From NCBI RefSeq assembly GCF_947500265.1, contig NZ_CANMRN010000005.1, forward strand, positions 95,307 to 159,306: 64,000 nucleotides of DNA, given 5' to 3'. Both the position numbers and the translations under genes were made by a program. The notes beneath the pieces are model-generated. The model saw only the letters and a list, made by a program, of their open reading frames with translations. It did no database searches and was not told the DNA's origin. Positions 27,388-38,414 of the stretch are shown here, one piece after another (position 1 is the first letter of the stretch; every line of letters starts with the position of its first letter). This DNA comes from an uncultured Psychrobacter sp. (GTDB lineage: Bacteria > Pseudomonadota > Gammaproteobacteria > Pseudomonadales > Moraxellaceae).

Positions 27388-28653
27388 ATGGCTATCGACA
27401 CTGCAAACGATATCAATAAGCTCGAATGCCGAGACAAAGATTATTTTGTCAGTATCTCAGGTGTGGCTGGCCTAAGTCTGCGTATTTATCCAAATGGCAA
27501 AAAGGAATACTACTTACGTTATTCCCATCCGCATATCGAGGGCAAACGCCCTAGGATGATGTTGGGTAAGATTGAGGATATCAGTCTCCATGAGGTTAAG
27601 TATAAAGCAGACACCATTCTTGATATGGTTGCCAAAGGCTCTGACCCAAAAGCTATCCAGCAAAAAGAACAAACCAATAAATATACTCATCTAAAAAATG
27701 CACCATTTTCTGAGATTGCTCAAGCATGGCGAGAACACAAAACAGCAGGTCGCAATCAAAGTAAATCTAAAAAACCGTCATACAGTGAGTCAACCCTCAA
27801 GTTTTGGGATTTATGTCTAGGATATATGTGCCAAGAAATTGGTGATTTAAGAATGGACGATATCACCAGCGAGATGATACTGAGTGTGTGTGAGTCGATT
27901 CAGAATAATGATAATCAAGCGACTTTCGTTGGTGCGAGCACTCGTTTATATACTGAAAAAGTGTTTTCATTCGCTGTTGCTCGAGGGTTGTGCGATAGAA
28001 ATGTGGCAATTGATACCCGTGGTGAGCTTGCACCTGCCAATTCAGGCAATCACTTGCCAGCCATCACCAAACCAGATCAATTTGCGACCCTCTTAAAGGA
28101 TATGTCTGATTTTAGAGGTGCAAGTAAGATCACATTAGAGGCAATGAACTTATTACCTTACGTGTTTGTACGTAGCATCGATCTGCGCTCAATGCGTTGG
28201 AATGACATCGATTGGGACAATAATACATGGGCATTCTCCCCGACCAAAGGCGAAGGTCGTGACGATATGGTCTCGCACTTAGTTGTTCCTTTAGCCACGC
28301 AAGTAATTTCGCGATTACGAAACATCCAGTCAATTACTGGGCATAAGGAATATGTATTTGCCTCGATACGCGGTTCAAGCAATGCTTATATTAGTAAAGC
28401 GACGTTGGTACAGATATTCCACCGGCTTGGATACAAAGATGTGCAGTGTGCGCATGGATTTCGAGCATCCGCTAAAACTTTGCTCATGGAGCAGCCTGAG
28501 CTACGCTATTCTGACATCGTCACAGAGTTACAGCTAGGTCATCGAATCAAAGACACACATGGCGGGGCTTACAACAGACTCGATGAAATCGATACTAGGG
28601 TACAGATGATGCAAGATTGGGCAGATCATATAGATAATCTTCGGAGTCGTTAG
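27388..28653 (+). CDS. Tyrosine-type site-specific integrase (P4-like, DUF4102 N-terminus)
   Basis: GLSLRIYPNGKKEYYLRY N-terminal domain; C-terminal AHGFRASAKTLLME ... LGHRIKDTHGGAYNR catalytic region. Confidence 0.9.
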   Translation: MAIDTANDINKLECRDKDYFVSISGVAGLSLRIYPNGKKEYYLRYSHPHIEGKRPRMMLGKIEDISLHEVKYKADTILDMVAKGSDPKAIQQKEQTNKYTHLKNAPFSEIAQAWREHKTAGRNQSKSKKPSYSESTLKFWDLCLGYMCQEIGDLRMDDITSEMILSVCESIQNNDNQATFVGASTRLYTEKVFSFAVARGLCDRNVAIDTRGELAPANSGNHLPAITKPDQFATLLKDMSDFRGASKITLEAMNLLPYVFVRSIDLRSMRWNDIDWDNNTWAFSPTKGEGRDDMVSHLVVPLATQVISRLRNIQSITGHKEYVFASIRGSSNAYISKATLVQIFHRLGYKDVQCAHGFRASAKTLLMEQPELRYSDIVTELQLGHRIKDTHGGAYNRLDEIDTRVQMMQDWADHIDNLRSR

Positions 28654-28866
28654 AGAAATAATCTATATAAGTTTTGTCTAATAACTGCTGAAAAACAGAA
28701 TAAGCCAAACATAAGCAATAGCGTCATAAAGGTTAATTAGCAAAAAAAGTTGCTATCAACATCAAGCAGGCCTCACCTATTTATGTTAAATTGCAAAAAA
28801 CCATAAGGATATTACGTATAAGATAACCATAGTATTGTATCCACTCATTTGATAGGAAGGTTGAAG

Positions 28867-31647
28867 ATGACACTAGATAACAACGTACTACGTAAACGCA
28901 CCAGCTTGTTGGGTTCATTATTAGGTGATGCTATTTCTCGCCAATCTGGTGAGCAGACGCTAGATACGATTGAGAAGCTGCGTAAAGGCTTTATTCAACA
29001 GCGCCGTGAGCCGAATGAGGTACATAAACAGCAGCTTATCGATTTTATTGCTTCTTTGGATAATCAAACCTTAAAAAACGTCATACGCGGCTTTTCTATC
29101 TATTTTTTCCTAGCCAATCTAAGCGAAGAGAATTACTTGCGTGAGCAGCGTCATGAGCTGCGTATGCAGTCTGAGCAAAGCTGGGAAGGATCATTTCGTC
29201 GTACCTTACTTGAATGCCGCGAGCGCAATATTGAACCTGCCCAAATGCAAGAGCTGATTGATCAGCTAAAGTTTACACCTGTATTTACGGCGCATCCTAC
29301 CGAAGCGCGTCGCCGTACTACGATGAATATCTTACAAAGTCTATTCACACATAGTGATGCTTTAAATAACGTGTCTGAAAACAGCTTCGCCTACGAGCAA
29401 GCTAAAGAACAAACTGCGCAAACGATTGATCTATTATGGTCGTCTGACGAAGTGCGCACCCGTAAGCCGTTGGTATATGATGAGATTAACAATGGCTTGC
29501 ATTACTTTAATGCCAGTTTGTTCAATGCCATTCCTAAAGTGTATCGTAATATCAAAAAAGCCATTGTCGACATCTATCCAGAGCTCACAGACTATCCACT
29601 GCCTGCGTTTATGAGCTTTGGGTCATGGATTGGTGGTGATAGAGATGGCAATCCTTTTGTGACTTTTGAGACCACAGAACTTGCCGTATTGATGCATGCT
29701 GATACCGTGCTGCGTCACTATCAAGTGCTACTCAAAAAACTGCGCCGCCAGCTGATTCATAGTGACACTATTGTCACCGTTTCACCTGACGTATATGCCA
29801 AAATCAAAAGTTATGATGAGCTCGATCAGCGTGTGTTTGACTATAACCTCGATGACTATGGCAATGAGCCATATCGTCGCCTGCTCTCTATCATCCTGAC
29901 TAAAGTCAAAGCCACCAATCGCCGCATCCAAAGTAAAGGTACGGATATCGAAGCTGAAAAAGATGCCTATGCCAATCCAGAAGAATTACTAGAAGACCTG
30001 CGCATTATCCGTCAAAGTGTCAATACACACGATACGGCACACAGCGATGGGTTACTACTCGATGTGATTCGTTTGGTCAAAACTTGCGGCTTTCATTTGG
30101 CAGCGCTCGATATCCGTCAAGAGTCGTCATACCATGGCGAAGTGATTGCCGATATCTTTGCTAGTGCCTCCAACCTGCCTGATTATCAGACGCTAAGCGA
30201 AACCGAACGTCAAGAGTGGTTGACGCGCTTGCTAGAAAAACCAGGCACGCCGCTTATCTATACTGATAACCTGACAGACAAAACGCGTGAGCAATTGTCA
30301 CTGATGAATTCGGTCGCTACTCTACGCAAACTGGTGGGTCAGGCTACTTTTGGTAGCTATGTGATCTCGATGACCAATAATGCTAGCCAGCTACTAGAAG
30401 TATTGCTGCTTATGCGGTTTGCAGGCTTATGCAGAATTGATGACGAAGGTCAGTTGTCTGCTGACTTACCTGTCGCACCGTTATTTGAGACCATCGAAGA
30501 TCTCAAAAATATCGATAAAATCTTGCCTGCTGTATTGGACAATCCGCTGTATCGTGGACTGCTACAGAATACTGATAATACGCAAGAGATCATGCTGGGT
30601 TATTCGGACTCATCGAAAGATGGCGGTATCATCACCTCGGCGTGGCAGCTTTATAGTGCACAGCAAACCATCAACCATATCGCTGAGCAATATGGCATTA
30701 AGACACGACTGTTCCATGGTCGCGGTGGATCTGTGAGCCGTGGTGGTGGATCAACGCACAAAGCCATTGCGGCACAGCCAGCAGGCACGCTGCATGGGCA
30801 GATTAAGGTAACTGAGCAAGGAGAAGTGCTCTATGCCAAGTATGCCAATACAGATACCGCTGTGTTTGAGCTGACCATGGCGATCACGGGTACGCTAAAA
30901 GCCTGCTCTACAAGGTTTGTGGTACAACCGACTGAGTTGCCAGAGTATGAAGCGCTGTTTGCACGCTTAGCAGACGCGGGTGAACAACGTTATCGCGAGC
31001 TGACCGATCATACCGAAGGGTTTTATAAATTCTACTCCGAGGTCACCCCAGTACAAGAAATATCTCTGTTAAACATTGGCTCACGTCCAGCCCATCGCAA
31101 AAAAGGCCTACCAAGTAAGACCACCTTGCGAGCGATTCCTTGGGTATTTGGCTGGTCACTGGCACGCTTTACCTTACCTGCTTGGTATGGCGTCGGTAGT
31201 GCGCTAGATAGCGTCAAAAAAAACGAAGCATTAATGAAAGAGATGAATAAGCACTGGCCTTTCTTTAGCGTATTTATCAGTAATATCGAGATGGCTTTTA
31301 CCAAAGCCAATATGAATATTGCCGAGGCCTATAGCCAACTATGTGACGATGAGGCTCTGCGTGAGCAGATCATGACAGCGGTCACCGATGAATACACGCT
31401 GACCAATTCGGGTCTCAACTCTCTGCTTGAGCAAGACTCTTTATTATCCAATCAGCAAAACCTTGCCTCATCCCTGCAGTGGCGAGACGCTTATCTAGAT
31501 CCTATTAACTATATCCAGATTGAACTGTTAAAGCGTGCCAGACAACAGGACACCCCGAACGATTCGGCACATGGCGACCTTAATGTAGAAGATCCATTGA
31601 TCCGTAGTATCAATGCGCTGGCTGCAGGGTTACGAAATACTGGTTAG
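28867..31647 (+). CDS. ppc: Phosphoenolpyruvate carboxylase
   Basis: VFTAHPTEARRRT; SWIGGDRDGNPFVT; LGYSDSSKDGGIITSAWQLY; FHGRGGSVSRGGGSTHKAI; ends INALAAGLRNTG. Start MTLDNN preferred over the track start at 28849. Confidence 0.97.
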   Translation: MTLDNNVLRKRTSLLGSLLGDAISRQSGEQTLDTIEKLRKGFIQQRREPNEVHKQQLIDFIASLDNQTLKNVIRGFSIYFFLANLSEENYLREQRHELRMQSEQSWEGSFRRTLLECRERNIEPAQMQELIDQLKFTPVFTAHPTEARRRTTMNILQSLFTHSDALNNVSENSFAYEQAKEQTAQTIDLLWSSDEVRTRKPLVYDEINNGLHYFNASLFNAIPKVYRNIKKAIVDIYPELTDYPLPAFMSFGSWIGGDRDGNPFVTFETTELAVLMHADTVLRHYQVLLKKLRRQLIHSDTIVTVSPDVYAKIKSYDELDQRVFDYNLDDYGNEPYRRLLSIILTKVKATNRRIQSKGTDIEAEKDAYANPEELLEDLRIIRQSVNTHDTAHSDGLLLDVIRLVKTCGFHLAALDIRQESSYHGEVIADIFASASNLPDYQTLSETERQEWLTRLLEKPGTPLIYTDNLTDKTREQLSLMNSVATLRKLVGQATFGSYVISMTNNASQLLEVLLLMRFAGLCRIDDEGQLSADLPVAPLFETIEDLKNIDKILPAVLDNPLYRGLLQNTDNTQEIMLGYSDSSKDGGIITSAWQLYSAQQTINHIAEQYGIKTRLFHGRGGSVSRGGGSTHKAIAAQPAGTLHGQIKVTEQGEVLYAKYANTDTAVFELTMAITGTLKACSTRFVVQPTELPEYEALFARLADAGEQRYRELTDHTEGFYKFYSEVTPVQEISLLNIGSRPAHRKKGLPSKTTLRAIPWVFGWSLARFTLPAWYGVGSALDSVKKNEALMKEMNKHWPFFSVFISNIEMAFTKANMNIAEAYSQLCDDEALREQIMTAVTDEYTLTNSGLNSLLEQDSLLSNQQNLASSLQWRDAYLDPINYIQIELLKRARQQDTPNDSAHGDLNVEDPLIRSINALAAGLRNTG

Positions 31648-31704
31648 GGTAGATTTTCGATAATTAGCTTTCGGATAAATAAAAAGCTTATACCAATTGT
31701 CGCA

Positions 31705-31805
31705 AATATTAGGGCTTCGTTCGCGAAGCCTTAATATTATTCAAAACCCTTAAAAAAATATCTCGCCAGATATCAATCGCAGTTTAGTACTGCGTTGATT
31801 GATAT
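31705..31805. repeat. Two consecutive hairpins downstream of ppc
   Basis: AATATTAGGGCTTCG-TTCG-CGAAGCCTTAATATT-like stem (31705-31738) and ATATCAATC-GCAG ... CTGC-gtt-GATTGATAT stem (31770-31805). Confidence 0.7.
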
Positions 31806-31904
31806 TGCCTATTAGGTGATTCGTAATTCATTGTTTGAATAACCGATCCGAACAAGATACCGTAAAATATATTTTTACTTCATGTATATGTAGGGTCTGC
31901 TCCA

Positions 31905-33071
31905 ATGGAAACGCCTCAATCAACACCATCTCTAGACATCGCAGTAGCAACTGACTATCAAATAGAATCCGTTGCGCTCATTGATCGCGCCATTCAAATA
32001 TGCTGGAATGATGGTATCGACAGTACGTATCACTATATCTGGCTGCGTGATAACTGCCCATCGGCTTTTCATCCGCACACTGGCGAGCGTAGCTTTGATT
32101 TGCTGAGTGTCTCAAAAGATATCCATCCACTCTCTGTCTCTTTTGATGAGACAACGCTAACGATTGAATGGTCAGAACAGGCGCATATCAGCCACTTTGA
32201 TCAGAGTTGGTTACGTGAGTTTGGGTATTCTAGTGCATTGGCCAAGGATCATAGCAGTCCTTATGAAAGCTGGGATAGCACGTTTATTGTCCACATTCCC
32301 ATGTATGACCAGCAGAGCATCATGACCAGTGACAGCGCTTTATATGAGTGGATGAGTGCGCTAGATAAATATGGGCTTACCATCATTGATAATATGCCAG
32401 ACGACTCTGATGCTGGCATACAGACCGCCATGCGAGTTGATTATCTGCGGCAGACTAATTTCGGTATGACCTTTGATGTGATATCAGAGAAGTCGCCGAT
32501 CAATTTAGCTTATACCTCGCTCTCATTACCGTTGCATACCGACTTGCCCAATCAGGAACTGCCTCCAGGCTATCAATTTTTGCATTTTTTGAGTAATGAA
32601 AGCATAGGTGGCGAATCTACTTTCGTGGATGGATTAAAGGTGTTAGAAGGTTTACGAGAAGAGCAGCCGGAGTATTTTCGCTTGCTGGCCGAATATGCCA
32701 TCCCCTTTCGTTTTCATGACAGCGCCCATGATATCCGTGAGCACCACCCTGTCATCAATCTAGACAACTTTGGCAATATTGTGGAAATCAAATACAACGC
32801 GCATCTTGCAGATGTTTTTGATTTGCCAAGTGACGTTATGTACGACTACTACCTTGCTTATCGAGAGCTGATGGCTCGACTAAAAGACGCTCGCTATAAG
32901 ATTGAGTTAAAACTAGCAGCGGGTCAAATGGTCGTTTTTGATAACCGCCGAGTCCTGCATGGGCGTAACGCATTTGATGAAAACGTCGGTGAGCGTCGTC
33001 TCAAAGGCTGTTATGTTGACCGCTCAGAGTTCAAAAGCCGTTTGCAAACGCTCAAAAAGCAACTGGCTTAA
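31905..33071 (+). CDS. Gamma-butyrobetaine hydroxylase-like Fe(II)/2OG dioxygenase (TauD family)
   Basis: YIWLRDNCPSAFHPHTGERSFDL N-terminal domain; HTDLPNQELPPGYQFLHFL and VVFDNRRVLHGRNAF catalytic motifs. Confidence 0.87.
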   Translation: METPQSTPSLDIAVATDYQIESVALIDRAIQICWNDGIDSTYHYIWLRDNCPSAFHPHTGERSFDLLSVSKDIHPLSVSFDETTLTIEWSEQAHISHFDQSWLREFGYSSALAKDHSSPYESWDSTFIVHIPMYDQQSIMTSDSALYEWMSALDKYGLTIIDNMPDDSDAGIQTAMRVDYLRQTNFGMTFDVISEKSPINLAYTSLSLPLHTDLPNQELPPGYQFLHFLSNESIGGESTFVDGLKVLEGLREEQPEYFRLLAEYAIPFRFHDSAHDIREHHPVINLDNFGNIVEIKYNAHLADVFDLPSDVMYDYYLAYRELMARLKDARYKIELKLAAGQMVVFDNRRVLHGRNAFDENVGERRLKGCYVDRSEFKSRLQTLKKQLA

Positions 33072-33159
33072 CACGACCCACAGTACTTGGCCTCGGTGTC
33101 TGTTGATGACTCTAAGCTGCTTCCCTTCATGTTCCCTTATGAAAAATACAAGCGCTCTA

Positions 33160-34299
33160 TCAAGCAGCTTTACGACCTTTCACAAATAACACCAAGCTGA
33201 TGATGACGCTGAACACGCTACACATAATAAACACGTTGTGCGCGCCGCCTGGCATGTACTCCATAAATGATGTGAAGAACTGACCCGAAAACACTGCCAT
33301 CGTAAAGTAGGATAAGTTACGGCCACGTACGTTAGCAGCACTTAGCTCGACGGTCATATGGTTCAACAGCGGAATACTAAAACCAAAGCCAATGCCGATC
33401 AATAGCGCGCCTAATGCTAATAGCAAGGCACTGGTTTGCGTAAAGCAAATATACGACAACGCAAACGCTAAAAATGCCAGTGCTAATACTTTGGGTTCAT
33501 TTAACCATTTGATGATTTTTGGCATAAAGCCTGCGGTAACGACCGCCACCAAAGAGATAAAGGCCAGCAGTTGACCAATTTGCGATTCGTTATAGCTCAA
33601 CTCATGCATAGTAATAGGCAATAATACAGTTGAGGTGAAAAATATGGTCATCGCTAAAGTTGAGATAAGATACACATTTTTTAGAGATAGACCACTAATA
33701 ATAGTTTTACTATCGTCCTCATTAATCTGCTCATGGCTTACAGCAGTTGCATGATGCCGTGGTACAAACAGTAGTAGCATGGCTAAGAATACCCACGCAA
33801 TCAAATAAATCGATAGCGGTAATGCCCAAAACTGTGAGGCCAGCAAGCCACCTAAAAATAAGAATATAACCCCGCCCAGCTCAATGGACATGCCTTGCTT
33901 GGCAATCATCTTCAAGCGAGCCTCCCCTTGATACCATGTAGAGATTAGTACCGTACAGCTCGCCATGACGACTGCCGTTATACCGCCCAATAGAAACCGA
34001 TTGCTAAACACCTGTGCGGGCCCATGTAAAAGATAAGCACTGGCACCTGCAAGTCCGTATAAAAACAAACCAATCATCAAGAGTTTATACGCACCATATT
34101 TATCAATTAACTTGCCAGCCAGTGGCGCAAATACCACCGCGCCTAGTGACGGCAAAGTGATTAATAACACGCTGTTGTCGGTAATGCCCAAGCCTGCTGA
34201 AATACTGACCAAACCGGGTGCCAGTAACGTGCCGACCATAATGGTCAAACTGGCAATACACAGTAAGGTAAAACTACCTGCGGTTTTTAATTGGTTCAT
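33160..34299 (-). CDS. MFS transporter
   Basis: 12-TM hydrophobic pattern, GKLIDKYGAYKLLMIG MFS signature. Confidence 0.88.
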   Translation of the reverse strand: MNQLKTAGSFTLLCIASLTIMVGTLLAPGLVSISAGLGITDNSVLLITLPSLGAVVFAPLAGKLIDKYGAYKLLMIGLFLYGLAGASAYLLHGPAQVFSNRFLLGGITAVVMASCTVLISTWYQGEARLKMIAKQGMSIELGGVIFLFLGGLLASQFWALPLSIYLIAWVFLAMLLLFVPRHHATAVSHEQINEDDSKTIISGLSLKNVYLISTLAMTIFFTSTVLLPITMHELSYNESQIGQLLAFISLVAVVTAGFMPKIIKWLNEPKVLALAFLAFALSYICFTQTSALLLALGALLIGIGFGFSIPLLNHMTVELSAANVRGRNLSYFTMAVFSGQFFTSFMEYMPGGAHNVFIMCSVFSVIISLVLFVKGRKAA

Positions 34300-34493
34300 A
34301 TGTGTCCCTAGTCGATTCGATATCTATTACGGATATAACTGTTCGGCTTAGTAAATCATGCCGCAAGTATAGAATCTATTAAACCATAACAAAAATGATA
34401 GTATATGATTGAATCCATACAAATAACGTATAGATTAAAAATCAAGACTGAGCAAGATTTTGATGAAAGACATTAATAAAAGGAATTAATGAT

Positions 34494-35405
34494 ATGGATA
34501 TAAAAACACTCAAAAGCTTTATGGCAGTGGCCAAGCACCAGAGCTTTTCGGAAGCGGCGCGTGAACTGTATACCGTACAACCTGCCATCAGTCGCCATAT
34601 CTCATCGTTAGAGACAGAGTTAGGCGTTGTGCTGTTTAACCGTACTTCTCGTGAGGTGACTATTACACCCGCTGGCGAGCAACTATTGAAAGACGCTGCT
34701 GTTATTTTGAGCTTAGCAGAACAAGCAAAAACACAAGTTAAACGGGCACATGACGGACAAGTAGGCACGCTCAATATTGCGCATCTAAGCTCAGCTTGTT
34801 TGACCTTTATGGCCACGTTGGTACGCAGTTATAAAGCCCAATTTCCGCACGTACATGTGTCATTGTTTGAGATGACGGTGACCGAACAGATAGAAGCGTT
34901 TAACAATGATCGCATCGATATTGCTTTCTCAAGACCGTTGCCGAGCGCTATTGCTAATGACTTTGTTAGCCACAGTATTTATATCGACAAATTGGTGGCG
35001 ATTGTGAACCAGAGCCATGCATTAGCCAATCAGACAACCATTGATTTGGCGCAGATGAAAGATGATAAGTTTATTATTTTTAACCGTGATGAAGCGGTTG
35101 GTCTATTTGATGAAACCATCATGCTATGCAGACAAGCTGGGTTTTCGCCCAATATCATCAGTCAACCCAAGCACATGCAGACCTTGGTGACCGAAGTGGC
35201 AACAGGATTGGGCGTGGCGATTGCGCCTTACTGCGTACGCAAGCTATATAGCGAGGGCTGTCACTTTATGATGCTAAACAACGTTAGCACACACATACCC
35301 GTGCATATTCAATACAAGCAAACCAATCACAGTGCAACGGTTGCCGCTTTCGTGGATGTAGCGTTAAGCGCAACAGATGACATACAACAAAGCATGGAGC
35401 ACTGA
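34494..35405 (+). CDS. LysR-family transcriptional regulator
   Basis: MDIKTLKSFMAVAKHQSFSEAARELYTVQPAISRHISSLETELGVVLFNR HTH. Confidence 0.95.
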   Translation: MDIKTLKSFMAVAKHQSFSEAARELYTVQPAISRHISSLETELGVVLFNRTSREVTITPAGEQLLKDAAVILSLAEQAKTQVKRAHDGQVGTLNIAHLSSACLTFMATLVRSYKAQFPHVHVSLFEMTVTEQIEAFNNDRIDIAFSRPLPSAIANDFVSHSIYIDKLVAIVNQSHALANQTTIDLAQMKDDKFIIFNRDEAVGLFDETIMLCRQAGFSPNIISQPKHMQTLVTEVATGLGVAIAPYCVRKLYSEGCHFMMLNNVSTHIPVHIQYKQTNHSATVAAFVDVALSATDDIQQSMEH

Positions 35406-35416
35406 GCCCACAAAAA

Positions 35417-35463
35417 AAGCCCTATTTCTCCTCTCTAAACATGAGAGAAGAGAAATGGGGCTT
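35417..35463. terminator. Bidirectional-type terminator hairpin
   Basis: AAGCCCTATTTCTCCTCTC...GAGAGAAGAGAAATGGGGCTT long stem with flanking A-tract. Confidence 0.75.
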
Positions 35464-35520
35464 AATATTATTCACTTACTGACTTATAGTTATCATAATC
35501 TTATAGTACTAATAGCAGCC

Positions 35521-35973
35521 CTAATAACTGGATTCACGATATAAGGTTTTATGTGCTTCTATTCTAAAGTCTTCAGCGCTGACAGCAGGCGTTATACCAT
35601 GTGCACTGTACTTGGCTTGTATGATCTTTTCTTCCTCACGAAATAGCACATTTTGCGCTTCTTGCTTGAAGTCATGATAGCTAATGGCGGTGTCATCTTC
35701 ATGACCGTCAATAACTATAGGTTCGCTAGGTTGATTTTGGCTATTCGAATGCTGTTGTACAGTCTGATTAGCATTAGCCTCTTTAGTCATGTTGCTGACT
35801 TTTAAACCGTTATTAGTCGTCGACGCTTGAGAGAGCGTGGAAGAAATACGGTTAGACATATAGAAGGCAGATAGTAGAACAATACAAATGACACTGATAA
35901 TAGCAAAAACAAGACTACGGGGTCTGATGCTTTTTGGCTCGATATCATTATTCACGTTTTCTGATTCATTCAT
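35521..35973 (-). CDS. Uncharacterised single-pass membrane protein with DFxxE(A/S)xxxL(Y/F)RE motifs
   Basis: TM segment SLVFAIISVICIVLLSAFYM; YHDFKQEAQNVLFREEE and AEDFRIEAHKTLYRESSY. Confidence 0.75.
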   Translation of the reverse strand: MNESENVNNDIEPKSIRPRSLVFAIISVICIVLLSAFYMSNRISSTLSQASTTNNGLKVSNMTKEANANQTVQQHSNSQNQPSEPIVIDGHEDDTAISYHDFKQEAQNVLFREEEKIIQAKYSAHGITPAVSAEDFRIEAHKTLYRESSY

Positions 35974-36135
35974 AGTTACGTACCATCTAATTTATATCAT
36001 CAACGGCAAACAACCATGCCTTTTACATAATGATACGAATTTTATATTGTGTTGCAATAATTTCTAGTACGAACGTCTCGAATAAATTGATAGACGGTTA
36101 TCTAACTGTTAAAAATGGTATAAAACGTAGCCCCT

Positions 36136-37155
36136 TTAGTCATTGGTTTCGCGGTACAAGGTAGTCTGTGACTCTTGTCTAAAGTCCTCATAAGTTATAG
36201 CAGCTTTCTCAGTAGCTATAACAGTGGCATCATTTTCTGGTGTAGGAGCTTCAGAAGTTGACTCTGATTCACTAACAGCTGGCAGGTCTTGTTTATTGTT
36301 GTCCAAAGTATCTTGCTGAGTAGTGGCTGGTTGTGTACTTACAGGGTCAACGCCATCTGTAGTTGTTTGATTATCAGTAGACAGTACTGGATCAGCACTA
36401 ACAGCTGGTGTACTTTCTGTCTCTACATGACTATCAGTACTATTGTCTATACTATCAACCGCAGAAGTAGATAAGACTCCTGAAAACACGAGCATTAATA
36501 TAATAGCAATCAATACTACTGAACCAATCGCCATAGCCATCATGATTGGTTTCTTGCTTTTGATCCCTTTATTGTCTATGACTGGCCCTTCGATAGCTGA
36601 TTCAGACACATTCTCAATTTTTAAAGGGATGTTTAAAGAATCATCATCCGATATATCATTTATGTTAGATTCACTATGGTCAATCGTAGAGGGTGACTCT
36701 GTTTGATTGCTACTATCTATATTGTTGCGTTCTATATACTCTGAGGCTTCTGTATTTGAACTGACATCATTGACATCAATACTAATACTGTTGCTATCAT
36801 TAGTGATATTCAGCACATGATTTTCAGATATATTTTCAAATACTACATTTGTATTTGATACTTTAGAAGTGGTGTTTTCTGCTGTAGCATCTTCTGTTTC
36901 TAGCAATAACTCTTGCTCACTGCTTTGATCTTCAAACAGTTGCAACTCTTCTGTGCTCAAGGGTTCGAAAGCGGCAAGGTTTTTTGCACTTTCTAGTGTT
37001 TCAAATTCAGCCTGATCGTTCTCTTCTGAGCCATGGACTCGATTAATAAAGCGTTCATAGATATCATTGTTATTACGCTTACGCGACTTTTGGTCAATAA
37101 TTCTAGCCAATTTTTCTTCAAAATCGGTGCCAGCGTCTTCTTTTTCGTCGCTCAT
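36136..37155 (-). CDS. Uncharacterised single-pass membrane protein, acidic cytoplasmic region, same C-terminal motif
   Basis: TM segment PIMMAMAIGSVVLIAIILMLVFSGVL; C-terminus YEDFRQESQTTLYRETND. Confidence 0.75.
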   Translation of the reverse strand: MSDEKEDAGTDFEEKLARIIDQKSRKRNNNDIYERFINRVHGSEENDQAEFETLESAKNLAAFEPLSTEELQLFEDQSSEQELLLETEDATAENTTSKVSNTNVVFENISENHVLNITNDSNSISIDVNDVSSNTEASEYIERNNIDSSNQTESPSTIDHSESNINDISDDDSLNIPLKIENVSESAIEGPVIDNKGIKSKKPIMMAMAIGSVVLIAIILMLVFSGVLSTSAVDSIDNSTDSHVETESTPAVSADPVLSTDNQTTTDGVDPVSTQPATTQQDTLDNNKQDLPAVSESESTSEAPTPENDATVIATEKAAITYEDFRQESQTTLYRETND

Positions 37156-37388
37156 AGAACAATACCAAACCAGTTTTTCTACTGGTGTTAAATGATTGCT
37201 AGAATGAATTTTCTTACTATAGTGTAACAGTGTTATTAGCCAACAATATAGTTGCTCGACCTATTATCTTCAAGCACAATTTATGGGATAACGCTAATAT
37301 TGATAAGAACTATTCTAAATAATATGATAAACCAACCCTAAGAACTGATCTATGTAGAGATAGCATAGACTATGACAGGCTCGATAGT

Positions 37389-38414
37389 ATGGATTTAAAA
37401 CAGCTTAATGCGTTTATCGCGGTTGCCGACTTGCGCAGCTTTAGCGCGGCCGCCACCAAAACAGGACTGTCACAGCCAAGCCTGAGTCGATTGCTAAAAC
37501 AGTTAGAGACTGACATGGGCGTGGTGCTTATTGATCGCTACCACAGGCCACTACATCTGACTGAAGCTGGCAGTTTTTTCTACGATAAAATAAGCACTAT
37601 CCTGACCGAGATTGATACGGTGACCAGTATGACTCAGCGTCTATCAGCACCAAGCAGCGTTTTAAATATAGGTTTTGTGCCCTCAGTGCTATATGGCCTA
37701 CTGCCTGAAATCATTGCCACGCTTAAACAGTTCAGCCCTGATATCGATGTTAATTTAAAAGACATTAGCTCATATCAACAAATGGATGCCCTCAAGTCCG
37801 GTGAGATTGATATTGGTTTTGGCCGATTTGCCCATCAAGACCCATGGATTCAGCAGATTCTGCTACGTCATGAACGCTACGTGGTGGCATTGCCAAAATC
37901 ACACCCGCTTGCCAATGTACGTAAGCAGCGCTTGATAGACCTAGCGAACAATCGCTTAATTTTATACCATCAAACACATTTGCCAGTCTCGTCCACGGTG
38001 ACGACAGAGGCAGTGACCCAAGCGAACGACAAGCTGTCTACAAGTAGAGTCAACCGTGCTGCTACTCATGAAGCAGCATCTAGCGAGCCTATTACTGAGC
38101 CTTTACTACATCTTTTTGCCCAGTATGGTATCTCGCCTTTTATGACCACGACAGTCAGCGATTTGCAGGTCGCATTGGGACTGGTCGCGGCAGGCGAAGG
38201 CATTACATTGGTGCCTGCCAGCTTGCAAACTGTACGTACGGAACAGATCAGCTACCAACGTTTGGTTCATGAAAATGTCACCTCCCCTATTTATTTACAC
38301 ACCCTCAAAGACTTTGTACATCCCAAAATACCTGACTTGCTCACAGCCATTTATCACGTCTACGAGCAGCGCGGCATCACTTATCGGCAGCAAAATTTTG
38401 TGTCACAGGCCTAA
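37389..38414 (+). CDS. LysR-family transcriptional regulator
   Basis: MDLKQLNAFIAVADLRSFSAAATKTGLSQPSLSRLLKQLETDMGVVLIDR HTH. Confidence 0.95.
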   Translation: MDLKQLNAFIAVADLRSFSAAATKTGLSQPSLSRLLKQLETDMGVVLIDRYHRPLHLTEAGSFFYDKISTILTEIDTVTSMTQRLSAPSSVLNIGFVPSVLYGLLPEIIATLKQFSPDIDVNLKDISSYQQMDALKSGEIDIGFGRFAHQDPWIQQILLRHERYVVALPKSHPLANVRKQRLIDLANNRLILYHQTHLPVSSTVTTEAVTQANDKLSTSRVNRAATHEAASSEPITEPLLHLFAQYGISPFMTTTVSDLQVALGLVAAGEGITLVPASLQTVRTEQISYQRLVHENVTSPIYLHTLKDFVHPKIPDLLTAIYHVYEQRGITYRQQNFVSQA

